Source of the DNA: Pratylenchus scribneri
Lineage: Eukaryota; Nematoda; Chromadorea; Rhabditida; Pratylenchidae
NCBI GenBank assembly: GCA_030063045.1
Contig: JAQSEB010000109.1
Coordinates: 62,001-126,000 of the forward strand
DNA length: 64,000 bases
Direction of reading: 5' to 3'
Below, in pieces: positions 10,577 to 23,500 of this stretch (within the stretch, counting starts at the first letter, position 1; each line of letters begins with the position of its first letter). The notes under the pieces were generated by a model. The model was not told the DNA's origin. It saw only the letters and a program-made list of their open reading frames with translations, and searched no databases. The position numbers and the translations under genes were made by a program.

Positions 10577-13500
10577 TTTTGACGAATTTTTTTGATAATT
10601 CTTTTTTTTTCGTCGAATGAGTGAGGGGATTGAGGGAAAGATTATTTTTCATCTCAATCCCAGAAGGTCCATTTAAATACCCAAAAAATCCTCTCTTTCA
10701 ACACATCAATAATCACATTTTACGGAGACAATTAAAAAATGATAGTTTTCAAACACAAAAAAAAATCCAGTTTCATTCAATCCCGAACAATTTATGGGCA
10801 CAAATTGATCAGAAAAATGTTGAGAATGATGAAAATGTTTAAACTACAAATACAAAGCATAAAATTGGGATTGGGAATTGATGAGGAAAAAGTAAAAAAA
10901 TGTAGGATTTTTATTGTTTGTGCATTATGAACAATTTTAGGCGGAAGAGAACAGCCAATTGGCCAAATTCTATGGTTCAATATATTTATTAATATAAATA
11001 TCATATGGAATAAATTTATCTTAACCCTTAACTGATTAACTAAATAAGGCACAAAAGAGTATGTATGGTCCTTTCTGGCCATCTTAATTAATGCCATTGC
11101 GATAAATGTTGACAGTTGGCATATTTTTACCAAGAATGAGACAAATTAAAATTGGAAATCAATTCTACTCATCTTTTTTATATAATTTTTATCCCTTATA
11201 TTCTACTACAAATTTTGCGATATTAGATATTGCTAATTAGTCGGATAAGAATGTACTAATAGAACTGTGAATATATATAGTCTTTATCTCTATAATTTTC
11301 GAAGGAATTAATATAAATTCAACTAATTTCAGGTCAGGTTGATTGATGTCTTGACTTAATTTTACACACCCATTATTGGGCCTTCTCGAATATCTCTATA
11401 ATCTTAAAAAATCAATAATAAATTTTTAACATTAGTTTAAACTCTTTGTATAGAGTCTTAATGATTTATCAAACTTAATTCACATGACATAGAGAATTTT
11501 GACTAAAATAACGAAAAGATACTAAATTTTGCTCTATTCCTTATCTTTATTTGTAACAATTTGCCAATTTTCAATCAAATTCATCAATTTTTTCCAAATC
11601 AATTCATCACAATCAGAGTTATAATACATATTGTAAGAAATTTGTTAAAAGGTTATCCAATAATATTAAATATTGCATCTTTCTGCTCATTTGCATTTCA
11701 ATAAAATTTTCACTAGGAAATTGTTTGTTTTTGCACAAAAAAAATTTATTGCCCTCAAATTTTCGTCCCATCCCAAAATGGGTGGTCGGTCGTCGGCCAT
11801 AATCATCATTTGTTTGTTTTGTCCAACCGCTGCTCACACAAGTCAGCTGGCAGCGGTTGTCCAGAGGGAGAATCCGTTTTTGTTTGTTGTTTGGCCAAAA
11901 GGCCGACGAGAGGGAAATGGATTGGAAATTGGCCAACAGCAGAGACCAAAAAGGAGCCGGGCACTTCTTGACACGGCTATTTCCCCCCAGTGTCCCGTAT
12001 TTTCATTTTCCTCTTTGCAAAAATATCAACGAGGAAGTGGAAAACAGAAACGATTGGTCATAAATTAATTTTTTAAGTAAGCTACTTCAAGCTGCTGGGT
12101 CGCCATCATTTTCCAATTTTATTTTCCCATGCTAAATGTTTAAGGCATTTATTTGCTTATAATTATAAGATTGGCATAAATTGAGAACAAAATTGAGACA
12201 AAATTCATATTTAATTTATTAGCATCCATAATTAGTAATTATACCCTGTGAAAATGAGTTTCTGATATGAATTGAATTAAGCAAATTTGCAAATTTTTGC
12301 AAAGCATGATGTTTTTTCCCTAAAGGTTCATCAATTTATTCTGAATACTGAGCAAAATATTTTAATAAAAACAACGAATTTTTAATTAGAAATTAGGAAT
12401 TAGATATTAAGTTTTTTAAAACGGTTTGTGAATTGTTATAGGCCGAAATCAAATTTTGAGAAAAATATTATAGGAAATTATTCAATTTAGATATTTTTAG
12501 ATTAATCTATAATTTCTATGTTAAGCGCAGTGCCATCCCTCCTCGCATCGCACGCTAATAATAAAATAGCCTATAGAATAGAGCCCTTCTTTAGCCCCTA
12601 GAGGGATAGGGAAGAGAGATAGACTACGCGCATAAATATGTGTCTCTCTTCTCTGACCATTTGCGTTTTGCGAACATTTGCGCTTTATTATCCCTCATGT
12701 TTTTGTTGCTCTCTGTTTTCCATTAAATTTTCCAAATGTTTTTTCCTCTACATTTTCATTTTCATAGATAGAGAAGCTCCCCGCGGGCGATGCCCATTTT
12801 GTCCTCGCAATTTTTTGTATCCCAATTCCTAAAGTAAAAGTTTGCTTGGCCAAATATCAGCTGATATGCAATATGCAATCGGCCTCGCGGAATTTCTCGC
12901 GGTTTTTCCCCACAAATTCCTTATTCCCCCACTTTGAATTATTTGAATTTTGTTGGGCAATATTTGACTAAAAACACAAATAAAAATGTCAAATATTTTA
13001 CTTATTTATTCAAAAACTTTTTCTCAATTTTTGAACAATAATTTTTGAAGCACTAATTGGGTAGAATTAATTTGGGCATGTTTTTAAGCCCAAAATTTGT
13101 AGACAAAAAATTAAATTTTTAGCAGTAATTTTTGACTGATTTATGCAAAAATATTTAGGAAAAAACATTTAAAAAATAGTCCGAAAAATTAAATTAATAA
13201 AATAATAAATTTTGTTAAAAATATTTGGTAAAATATCGCATTTATTTTGACAATTTTTCTCACTTTATTAATTATCATTTATCACTTTTTTATTACCTCT
13301 CTTCATTTTCTTCACTCCGAGAATCAATTCTCGCCACTAAAATTCAATACACATTTCACACCCATTCAATCAACAAACCGAAAAATTTGCGCCATTCTCT
13401 CATCACAGATTTATCACAAAATTTTTATTGCGTCCAAATTCAATCCATCCCTTTTTTATTTACACTTCTTCTTTTATCAGTTTTACGCGGGGGTGGCAAT

Positions 13501-14548
13501 TCCTATAAACAAATGGGAAAATTTTTTATACAAAATTCAAACAAAAAATAAAAGAATATAGGAATTGGAACAAGTTAGAAAGTTTTGCTAAAATCAGAAT
13601 TCAAAGCGCCCCTTCTTGTTGATGCCAGCTTTGCCTTCTGCTATTTCTAGTTCGAATTCGAATTAAAATTTTTAATTTTCATACTTTAAGGATAAGGAGG
13701 AAAGAAAATCAACATGAAAAAATTTAAAAGTTTAAATATTTCGACTTCTTTCCCTAACCATTCACTGCCCATTTGTAAGTAAAAAAGACGTGTTATAATT
13801 ATAATTATATGAATTAGAAATAAAAATAGTCACATTTTCAATTCCCTCTCGATTATAAAATTGATAAAATATTCCCCCAGGCAATCACCAAATCTGCCTG
13901 TTCTCTGTTCCCTCTTCCCTCTAACTATACTGTATAATTGAAATTACTTTCCAAAGAAAATTGTTAAAATAATAAATATTAATTTAAAAATTTTTACGAA
14001 CAAACAAACAAACAAATTAATATTTTTTTTTTATTTTTGGGAAATATTAATAATAATAGTATTTATGCAAAAAGCGCAACATTCTTTGATCTCTTTTGTT
14101 TTTCCCCATCCAAAGCATATGACCTCTCGAAAAATGTTTTTATTGACGACACAAATTGAAATGAGTATTCCCGAGCCCAATTTGTTTACTTGCACTATAC
14201 TCCGCTTTTTGAGCTCTTTATCGCACACAAAACAGTTTTACTAAATTTTTTGCCACCAAAAATAGTCAATTTGCAAACAATTTTGTTTTGAATTTTTTCC
14301 TTCGAAAATTTTTCCTCTCTTCCTTGAATTTGTTCAGAAAATGAGCTTCTAATCCGAATTTTTTGCATCTTATCTTGTAAAAATTGAAATTTAATGTATT
14401 TTTTTTTGGAATTTTGTGATTACCTTTTCCTGTTTAAATTTAAATTAACAACAGTAAAAAATAATAATTTTTATCATTTTAAGATCGAACATTGTCTAGT
14501 CAAAATTCCTTTCGAAAATTTATATAATCGACACTAAAAATTTCAAAA
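10577..14548. other. Intergenic, 4 kb
   Basis: No gene supported. Overlapping ORFs near 11620-12070 and 13225-13560 lack splice context and recognisable protein. GC-richer patches at about 11760-12060 and 12520-12920 could be regulatory but show no diagnostic motif. Confidence 0.4.
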
Positions 14549-17500
14549 ATGTCCCAATCCCAATTGCTTTTGGACAAGAAAATGGATGAAGAAGAAGACC
14601 AAAAAAATAAAAATGCCAATGATGAACAATTATCAGGCCAAATAATGTGCCATAAATTGGAAAAAAATAGTGCCAAAAATGGTAAATAATATGGGGAATC
14701 CTAAAATATTTAGCCGAAAAATTCTAATAAAACTAAATGCATAGCACAAAAAATGGTTGCTTTATTGATCGATAATCCAAAAAAGCCAAATTATTCCCCC
14801 TGCCAAATTTTTTGGCCACTTTTTTTGAGCAAAATTTAGTTAAAATTTACTTCAAAAGAAGCATTTTTCTTTCAAGATATGTCCAAGGATTATAGAAGGA
14901 AATAAAAACATAAATTTCATTTTAATTTAGTCATTAATGATCGTCTTAAGGATGAATTATTTCTGCATATCAAATTTTTTTTGGCCAAAAATTTCTAGAT
15001 TCCTAAATATTTAGATAAATAATTTCCCCTCATTTTAAAGTTTCACCAATCGATTCGACAAATTTGCATTTTGTAGAGGAAAAAATTCCATCATCATTGG
15101 AGGCCGCAATTTCCACACCAAGTTTAAGTGAATCCAATGGATCCAGTACACAATTGTTATGTCGAAATGAAAAGCATAGCAATGGTTTATTCCTTTGAAA
15201 TTAAAGAAACATTTTATAAAATTTTTTCACAGAAGCTACTGTTCATTTGACATCAAATCGGATGCTTCCATCTTTATTAAAGCAGGTTAATTTTTTGGTA
15301 AATTATAAAAAATTTATTTGTACATATGACATAAATTTACTTGTAATTTTTCGATTCTGATTAATTTTGAATATTATTTATAAAGAAGAATATATGGAAA
15401 TGGAAATAGGCCGTATATAGTGTATACTATATATGCAGTAAATTAATTTTATTAGAATGCTATAAGTTTAAATATCTAACCTCGATTTTATCAAGAATTT
15501 ATGCCTTCTTAAACTGAATGATAATATTCACATTCTGCAAAAAATGATATTGCCTTACAAATATAGCCGGATAAGATTGAAATAAACCAAAATCAAATTT
15601 ATCATCCAAAATTACCTTAAGGGAAAAATACATTTTTGAAAAATGTTGGTCACTTATATTGTATTACTGACACCTGTAAAAAAGAATAAAACAAAACTGT
15701 ATTTGGCTATTTTCGTGAGCAATTTTGATAAGAACAATGCTAAACATTTACTATATAAGACTATCCATGGTAAAAAGGTTGGCAATGGGCTTATCAAGAT
15801 TCCCATAAATTCGATAAAATAGAGGTCAAATTCAAGTTTAGATTTAGCACATTCTTAAATACCCCATCGAATTATTTGATTTTTTAATATACTGTACTTA
15901 CTCTAGAGAATTTTCCGTTATAGGCAAACGGAGATTAGAGCCCGGCGCGGATTCCGGGTCCGTACGGATTATCCGGACCCGGAGTCCGAAATCCGTACAT
16001 TTTTTGATTTTCCGGATTTTTTCCGGGCCGGATTTTTGTACGGATTATCCGGTCCGGTCCGGCCCGGGATTTTAGCCAAACGAAAATCCGGCCCGCGGGT
16101 CCGGATTTTTTGCATCCGGATTTCCGGATTTTTCAAATGCTAGTAAAAAGGACCATTCATCCTATTTCTGTGAATAATTTTTTTTTGAAACGATCCAAAT
16201 TCCAAAATTCCTTTAAAATCTTTATTTAATAATTTCTTTTTTTAATTCTTTCTTTAATATATTTTTATTTTTTATTTTATAAAATACTTATTCATTTCTT
16301 CTTTTAGAATTTCGAATCTCTCGACATACTAGAAGTAGATGATGAAAATAATAAAAATGATGAATAATTTATTTAATTCGAAATAATTTAATGTTATTTT
16401 AATTTTAATTCATTATCTGAATTTTTATTTAAAATTTTCTATCCAATTTAGAGTGAATAAATAGAATTATGTCCGACAATAATCCTATTTATAAAATTGG
16501 GCTTTTCAACAAATTATCAGCAGAAAAAGCTGAATGCATTCAATGCAAAAACAACAATGAAAGGAAATATGAATTTGCGATTTCACATGGAAGCATAAAA
16601 TCCTTAACAACACATTTGGGTTCCAAACACAAAAATTCTGAACATTTTGAGCATTATCAAAAATTGGCAAGTTCGGGACAAAACAAAGAGAAAGAAGAAA
16701 ATCCAAAAATTGATACATTTGTAGTCAGAAGCAGCGGTTTGTTTTGCGAATAATCGGTTTAGTTGTAAACAACAATTAGGTATGCTTTCCAAATTGGATA
16801 AAAAAGTTATCAATCTCATCGCAACATCAAATCTTCCATTTAATCTCATCAATAGCCCTTACTTCAAAGCAATTTGCGATCAAAAGACGGAGCAATTAAA
16901 AGAAGAAACGCATTATCGACGATATGCTCTTCCACTGGTCTACGATGCGGTAAGAAACAAACTCCTTATTGAATTGAAACAATTTGGCGGCATTTCATTC
17001 ACTTCGGATATTTGGAGTGAAAATCACAGTTTTATCAGGTTATTTTTAATGCTTGAATATTTAAATAAATTTATAAATTAGTTTGACGGCCCATGGGATT
17101 AGCTCCCGATGGAAGAAAAAATCATTCACACTTTCAATAAGCCATTTTCCTGGATCGCATACTGGCGTAGCAATTGCTGAGAAAATAACTGAAATGATGA
17201 AAAGTTGGAAAATTGACGAAAAATCAGCCCATGCATTTGTGACCGACAAAGGATCGAACATGATTAAGATAAGAAAAATATAATGAAACTCAATACAAAT
17301 TATTTTTTACAGCTTCGAATATCTGCCAAAATCAATTTCAAATGCTGTCTGCGCCGCCCACATGCTCAATCGAGCAGTCCAAACCAGTTTTGGTGAAAAA
17401 AAAGATGCAATTTGTGGGCTATTTTGTATGTATTTTATTTAAATGATATCGAAAATATAATATTTTATTAGCAAATTGTCGCAAAATTGTTGCCCGTGTG

Positions 17501-20500
17501 AAATATTCAATCAAAGCTTTAGAAGAATTAGAACTGGCACAAATTGCTGAGAATTTGCCCACTCATAAACTTTTGCAGGTAGGTAAACTTTTTAAATAAG
17601 TTCATAAATAAAAAAAACAGGAAATGAGCGTCCGTTGGAATAGCAGCTTAATTATGATCCGCCGCCTTGTGGAACAGAAAAATGCAATCAATAAAGTCGC
17701 CTTTGACAAAATGGACATGAAATTAACATTGACAAAAGGCGAATGGATTTTATTGCAACCATTGATTGATCTACTGACACCAGTGGAAGAGGCTTCATTA
17801 TTATTTTCCAAATCAACAATTTCTGTTCAATTTCCATATGCAAAAACACTGGTTCATGATTTGTCAAAATTGGATTTGAGAGTTCCAAGAAATATTGAAA
17901 TTGAAGAAGGCGATTCGAATAATGATCAAGTTATAATTGAGATAGAAGATGTCAGGAAGCGTTTAATAAATGGCATCAAAGAAAGATTTTTTGAATTGGA
18001 AAATCAAAAGTAAATTTAAATCCTATATTATTAAAAACATATAATTATTTTTTAGATTGCATGCAGTCTCAATGTTTCTTGATCCCAGATTCAAGCATCA
18101 TTTTGCATCTGATAAAGCAATTTTCCTAGCAAGGTTTAAAGAATTTTTTATCAAATACATAAAGAAAATAAAATTTTAGCGTGTCAAAAATGTTGAAAGA
18201 CGAATGCGAGGTACAAGAATCAACTAAAAATCGAGAAGAATTTGAACCACCATTGGCTGAAATTCCCGAGGATATTGAAACAGAAGAATTTGAATTGAAT
18301 GCTGCAAATTCTCCGCCGGCAAAACGCACTTGTTTTATGGATTCGGTGGCTAATCTGGTGCAAGAACAACAAAGTTTATAAGAATTTTGTGAAAAAGCTA
18401 TTGAATAAAATTATATTTCAGATCCAATTCATCAGGCTAAAGGACTTTCGGATTTGGATGCGGAGATAGAAAAATATGTGAATATTCCACCCATCAAACA
18501 AACGGCATGCCCACTTGAATGGTGGATGCAAAATGAGTGCCAATTTCCTGGATTGGGCAAAATAGCGAAAATTTTTCTTTCAACGCCTGCAACAAGTGTG
18601 CCGAGTGAGCAATTATTCAGTGTGGCGAGAGATGTTTATGATTACCGCCGATCAAGTTTGAACCCAGAAACAGCGGAAATGTTAATTTTCCTTAACAAAA
18701 GTATTCCAGAAGTTGGCTCATATTAATTTGAATTAATTTGATTTCGTTTTTATTTTATCGCGATAAATTTGATTTCATTTTTATTTTAATTAATCGCAAT
18801 AAATTTTATTTATTTTTTACTTTATATCTGCGAAAAAAATTTTTTTGAAAATCCGGAAATCCGTATCCGGATCCGTACAATTTTAAGGTACGGATTATTT
18901 CCGGACCGGATTTAGTACGGATTATCCGGTCCGGTCCGGCCCAGGATTTTTTCGGTTCGAAAATCCGGTCCGCGGGTCCGGATTTTCCTTCGCGCCGGGC
19001 TCTAACGGAGATTCAACGGTGGAGGAGGGCCCAGCCATCGGTGCCTTTTCCAATGCTGCCATCTACTATGATGCCTTGGAGGAACAATTGATGGATATTG
19101 GATGCATTCACAAGGAATCAAGCCAAAGCTTGCAGATACAAAATAAGGAAATTAAGGTTATTTAATTTAATTAATTGGGAAAATTTTTTGCCATAAAAAC
19201 TCTCTCTTTGCCGAAAGTTTAATTAATACTTGATCTTAGATAACATAATAGAGTCGTCTAGAGGCTCGATTGACTTACAAATTTTCAAGGTTTAATCAAA
19301 ATTTTAAAGTTTAAACCGCCCAAACCATTTTCTATTTTTGGTTTCTTTTGGTTTTGATGCAAATATTGAAAATCCATTGACCAATTGATGCATTTTGACA
19401 AGCTTTATCAAATATATGATTTATAATGTCTAAAATAAATCATTAAAAAGATATAATCTTTCAGCATAAGAATCAGATTTCACTATAAAACTCGACATCC
19501 AGAAAATTTAATTATTTTTCCACATTTATTTCAAGAATGTTCAACAACAAATTGTTGACGATGATGAAGAGGAAGAAGAAGAAGAGGATGAAGATGAAGT
19601 GGAAATGATTGGAATGGCAGCAAGTTCTCGGCAAAATTTGCTCCAAATTCGGCCAAAATCCACCGGCACAAAGCAACGATCGCATCGCAAAAAGGTGGGT
19701 GAGAGAAAATAGCCCGGAGAAACCTAAATGCTCTATTAATTCCCCACTCTCTAATAATTCTCCACCCTCGACTTTGAGGGCCCCTAGCTCCGGGTAGGGT
19801 GAACTTTAAGAAAAATTTTTATTGTTAGTTCCCTAGAGTTCTACAAAATTCGTTATAATTTATTCGAATATATACACAAATTAAGGAGTTAGACCCCAAA
19901 ATTTCCCAATTTTTAAGAAAATTATCCCCATGGGAAAAAGAGCATATACTATTTAAAGTGTGAAAAATACTATCTAAAATAAACAATTATCAAAAAAGTG
20001 CCTAATTTTCGTGTGGTTGACCCAAATTTAGCTAATTTTGTGTGTTTTTTGCTCATTTCAATTTTCTCATTTTTTCCGACCCACATCCGTTCCTCCGCGC
20101 ACCATCTTTCATCAAATCCATCCTCAAAATAGTAGCCGTTCATTTCAAGATGGGCAAATGACCCAAATTAAATGGTGACCGCAAATTGAACTATAAAAAA
20201 CCAAATTTGGGTCATTTTTGCGAACAGAAAATCGTCTTTTCCTATCCCGTTCCATTTCTCTTATTAAACATATTTGCAATAGGATCATTCGGGGTATTTG
20301 TAAATTAAAGCCCTTGTAAAATCTTAACGTCAACTTCTTAAAGCGTTTAAACTCACCAAGGGCTGAACCCCCGATTTTGATTATTTAAATAACAAATTAA
20401 GGATTAAACACTTATATTCAAATTCAAATGATAATAAAATTATTAATATTAATTCAGAATAAGCTTCTTAATTTCGGGAAATAAAAATTTATAATCTTGT

Positions 20501-23500
20501 AGACTTTTTAGTCTGATCTAATTTGTGTTAGAGTGCACATTTATATCATCGCAATATTGTTTGAATTATTTTAAGACATAGAATGACTTAGGTTATCGAT
20601 TTCTTCTATTTAAAAAAATTGAAAAATGAAGATCCCTCTCTCTGATAATATGTATCGGATACCAGGGATGGGTTCGATGGCCCAAACAAAAAAATCGAAA
20701 TCGAAAATCGAAATTTCGGAGGGTCAAAAAATTTTTCGAAACCGAAAAACGAAATTTCGATACCAAAAATGACCGAAAATCGACATCGAAACGAAAAAAT
20801 CGAACATCGAACCCATCCCTGTCGGATTCATGTTCATTTGAAATTTTCAGACCATTTACTCTGATCCCTCATATTTGGAAAATTTTAAAATTTCCACTTT
20901 TATATTTGATCATTTTTTTCACTCCTGTAAAATTTCCGCTCAAAATTTTGCATACTTAAATTTTTCCATTTCCAAGTAAAATTCATTCACAAACAATGGA
21001 ATATTCCAAAAATAATCCCATCATAAAAATTCCAATTATTAAAACCAATTTTCCCTCTGCTGCTGCTCTTTTTAATCCTCTTCCAATGTTCCCCATTCAA
21101 TTTTTGCTCCCTTCAATAAATCAGCTGTGTTTACTTTGTGTCCATTCCCGTCGCCGGCGGCGAAGGGACTCATATTCAAAGCATTTCTCGTCCAGCGCAT
21201 TTATTGATTTTTATTCTACTGCCCCCAAAGGAAAATCCACCGAGAAGAGAGCAAGAACATTCAATGCTTGGGGGGACATATTCGCCCGCGTGGTGGTGTG
21301 TTGCATTAAAAAAGAGGGAATAAGTATTAGAAAGAGAAGGAAGAAAGATCCCCTCCTTCCTCTTTTTCTCTCGATTTCTATTCTTTCAGCAGAAATATTC
21401 TTTGAGTGAGCCGCGAACATTTTTTTTTCAAGAATGCCAGATATATGGGCTTTTTGGCCATAAAACTCGCCTAGGAAACTTGTTGAATTGCCTTTACCCT
21501 GACTGAAGCCCAAAAGCAATTTTTAATTGCCGAAAGGCAAAATTGAACTTTAGAAAATTTTCTAAATTGCCTGAAATAAATAGCCTAAAGCTTTCAAATA
21601 ATTAATTTTATAACTGAGACCAAATTATAATTAACATTTCTAAAATGCCTAAGGTCCCAAATAATAAGGCAATTTTAAAATAACCAAGGCCAAATTTAAT
21701 TTCAAGTACATTTCTGAATTATCAAAGGCCTAATGACATTCAGGCATTTTTTATAGTAGAAATTGAGGCCAAGACTTTGAAGTGTCTATGTAAATTGTAA
21801 AATTGTAACCGAGCAATTCTCAATTGCCTAAGGCAAATTGGTAGTAAAAAAGGCCGACACCTACCCGGAGTCACAAAGAAAATATGTGCACAATATTTTG
21901 AAAATTTCATTGTAATTGTGAAAATTTTTTAAAAAAGGAAAAAATCCTCAATATATATTGAGCACCGATAAATTGTTAAAATATATTAGAAATGAATAAA
22001 ATTCTGAAAATCCATGTCAAAATAAATTCAAAAAATTTTGAACATAAAAGGAAAAAAATATGTTAAAAATTTTACATATTTACAAAATTAAGTGAAAATA
22101 CATCAACTGTTATAATATTCTTAAAATTACTAAAATTCAGGGAACATTTTGAGAATTTAATAATTTTAAAAATTTATATTTGTATTCATTTTGATAAGCT
22201 TTTGAAAATAAGACCCAAAATGCAGATTAAAAATGGATACAATTTTCAGAAAATTTTCAGAATTCTATGATTTTCGCCAAATTTTTCGATTCATTTTCAC
22301 AACCTAAAATAGAACAAATTTTCAGAATATTTTCGAAAAATATCTAAATTTTGAGAATATTCTGGAGAAAGGCAATGAAAGGAATAAATAAATGTTTTAA
22401 TGGAGGAGGATACATAGCCTCCTTAGCTCAATGTTATGTCGCTGACTTTGGCACTTGACTACTCGGGTTCGAATCCCAGCTGCGGCAGGTAATTATATGA
22501 GTGAAATCAGAATCAGAAGAAGGGAAAAAAGTCAGAACAGTGCGCGAGAAAAATCAGAACAAGGAAAAAATCAGAACAGAAAATCAGAAGAAGGGAAAAA
22601 AGTCAGAACAGTGCGCGAGAAAAATCAGAACAAGGAAAAAATCAGAACAGAAAATCAGAACAAGGCAAAAGTCAGAACGGTGCGCGAGAAAAATCAGAAC
22701 AATAAACCAGAACAAGGGAAAACAGATTTTTGCCCCATTTTCAAAATATTCTGAATATGATTGCCATTTTTAAAATATTTTTCATGGTATTTTGAATAGA
22801 TATTGAAAATATGTCCTAAAAGATTTTGAAAATGTTTCATATTTTCAAATTATTTCCGAAATTCTGAAAAATTGTTATATTCACTAGATTTTCACTAGAT
22901 TTTTAAATTGGAAATGTAAAAATATTTGAATATCTTTTCAAAATATATGCCTTTTTAAAAAAAACCCCAAAATACACGCATTTCCATTTTGTCCATACGA
23001 TGGGTAATTTTTGCCCATTTTCACCAGATTTTCAAAATTCGCGCCAAAAATTGTGACTCCGGGTAAGAGATTCTTAAAGATCCTAACAGGGAATACAGTA
23101 AATATCAAAAACTGCATTTATGGTGCTCTCTGGGAAAAATGATCTTCCACTTTTTGGATTAAATAAAGAAGCCATTTTTAGCGGCATAATTATCAAGTGG
23201 CAAAATTTATTCAAATTTATTCCTGGACGAAGAAAAAACTCACAAATTAAGTCACAAACACTATTCCCCTTGCGGCGCGCACTATTTTATGTGAGAAAGC
23301 AGAGAGAATTGATTTTATTGAGCTAATTTTCTTTCTCTCACTCTGAGAAGCCTCTAAAAATATTCTTCTTCTTTGGTCCGCTCTATTCCTTTCAACAGCT
23401 ACTGGCTCTGAGCATAAATAACGCCGCCGGCGTAGACCGTTATCCATAGAGATGGAGATTGTGAATATCGAAGTTAGGAAAAATTATTTTGTATTGAAGG

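Larger units (their letters stand above)
21864..23063. mobile_element. TA-flanked TIR element, 1.2 kb, with tRNA-like cargo
   Basis: Terminal inverted repeats CCCGGAGTCACAA / TTGTGACTCCGGG, each abutted by TA, the target duplication of Tc1/mariner-type elements. There is no transposase ORF. The interior is built of short TTTTCAGAATATTTT-like words, a tRNA-like module (22417-22487) and a purine-rich tandem array (22505-22730). It lies in an intron of the interrupted plus-strand gene. The superfamily call is inference from the TA flank. Confidence 0.75.

Noticed and set aside
19005..19020. TSD copy supplying a new splice acceptor (AACGGAG|ATTC) that would rescue the interrupted exon
   Set aside because: The resulting phase shifts the downstream frame, so it would not restore the protein.
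22417..22487. Functional tRNA gene
   Set aside because: Good B box but poor acceptor pairing and no clean anticodon stem; sits inside a TIR element.
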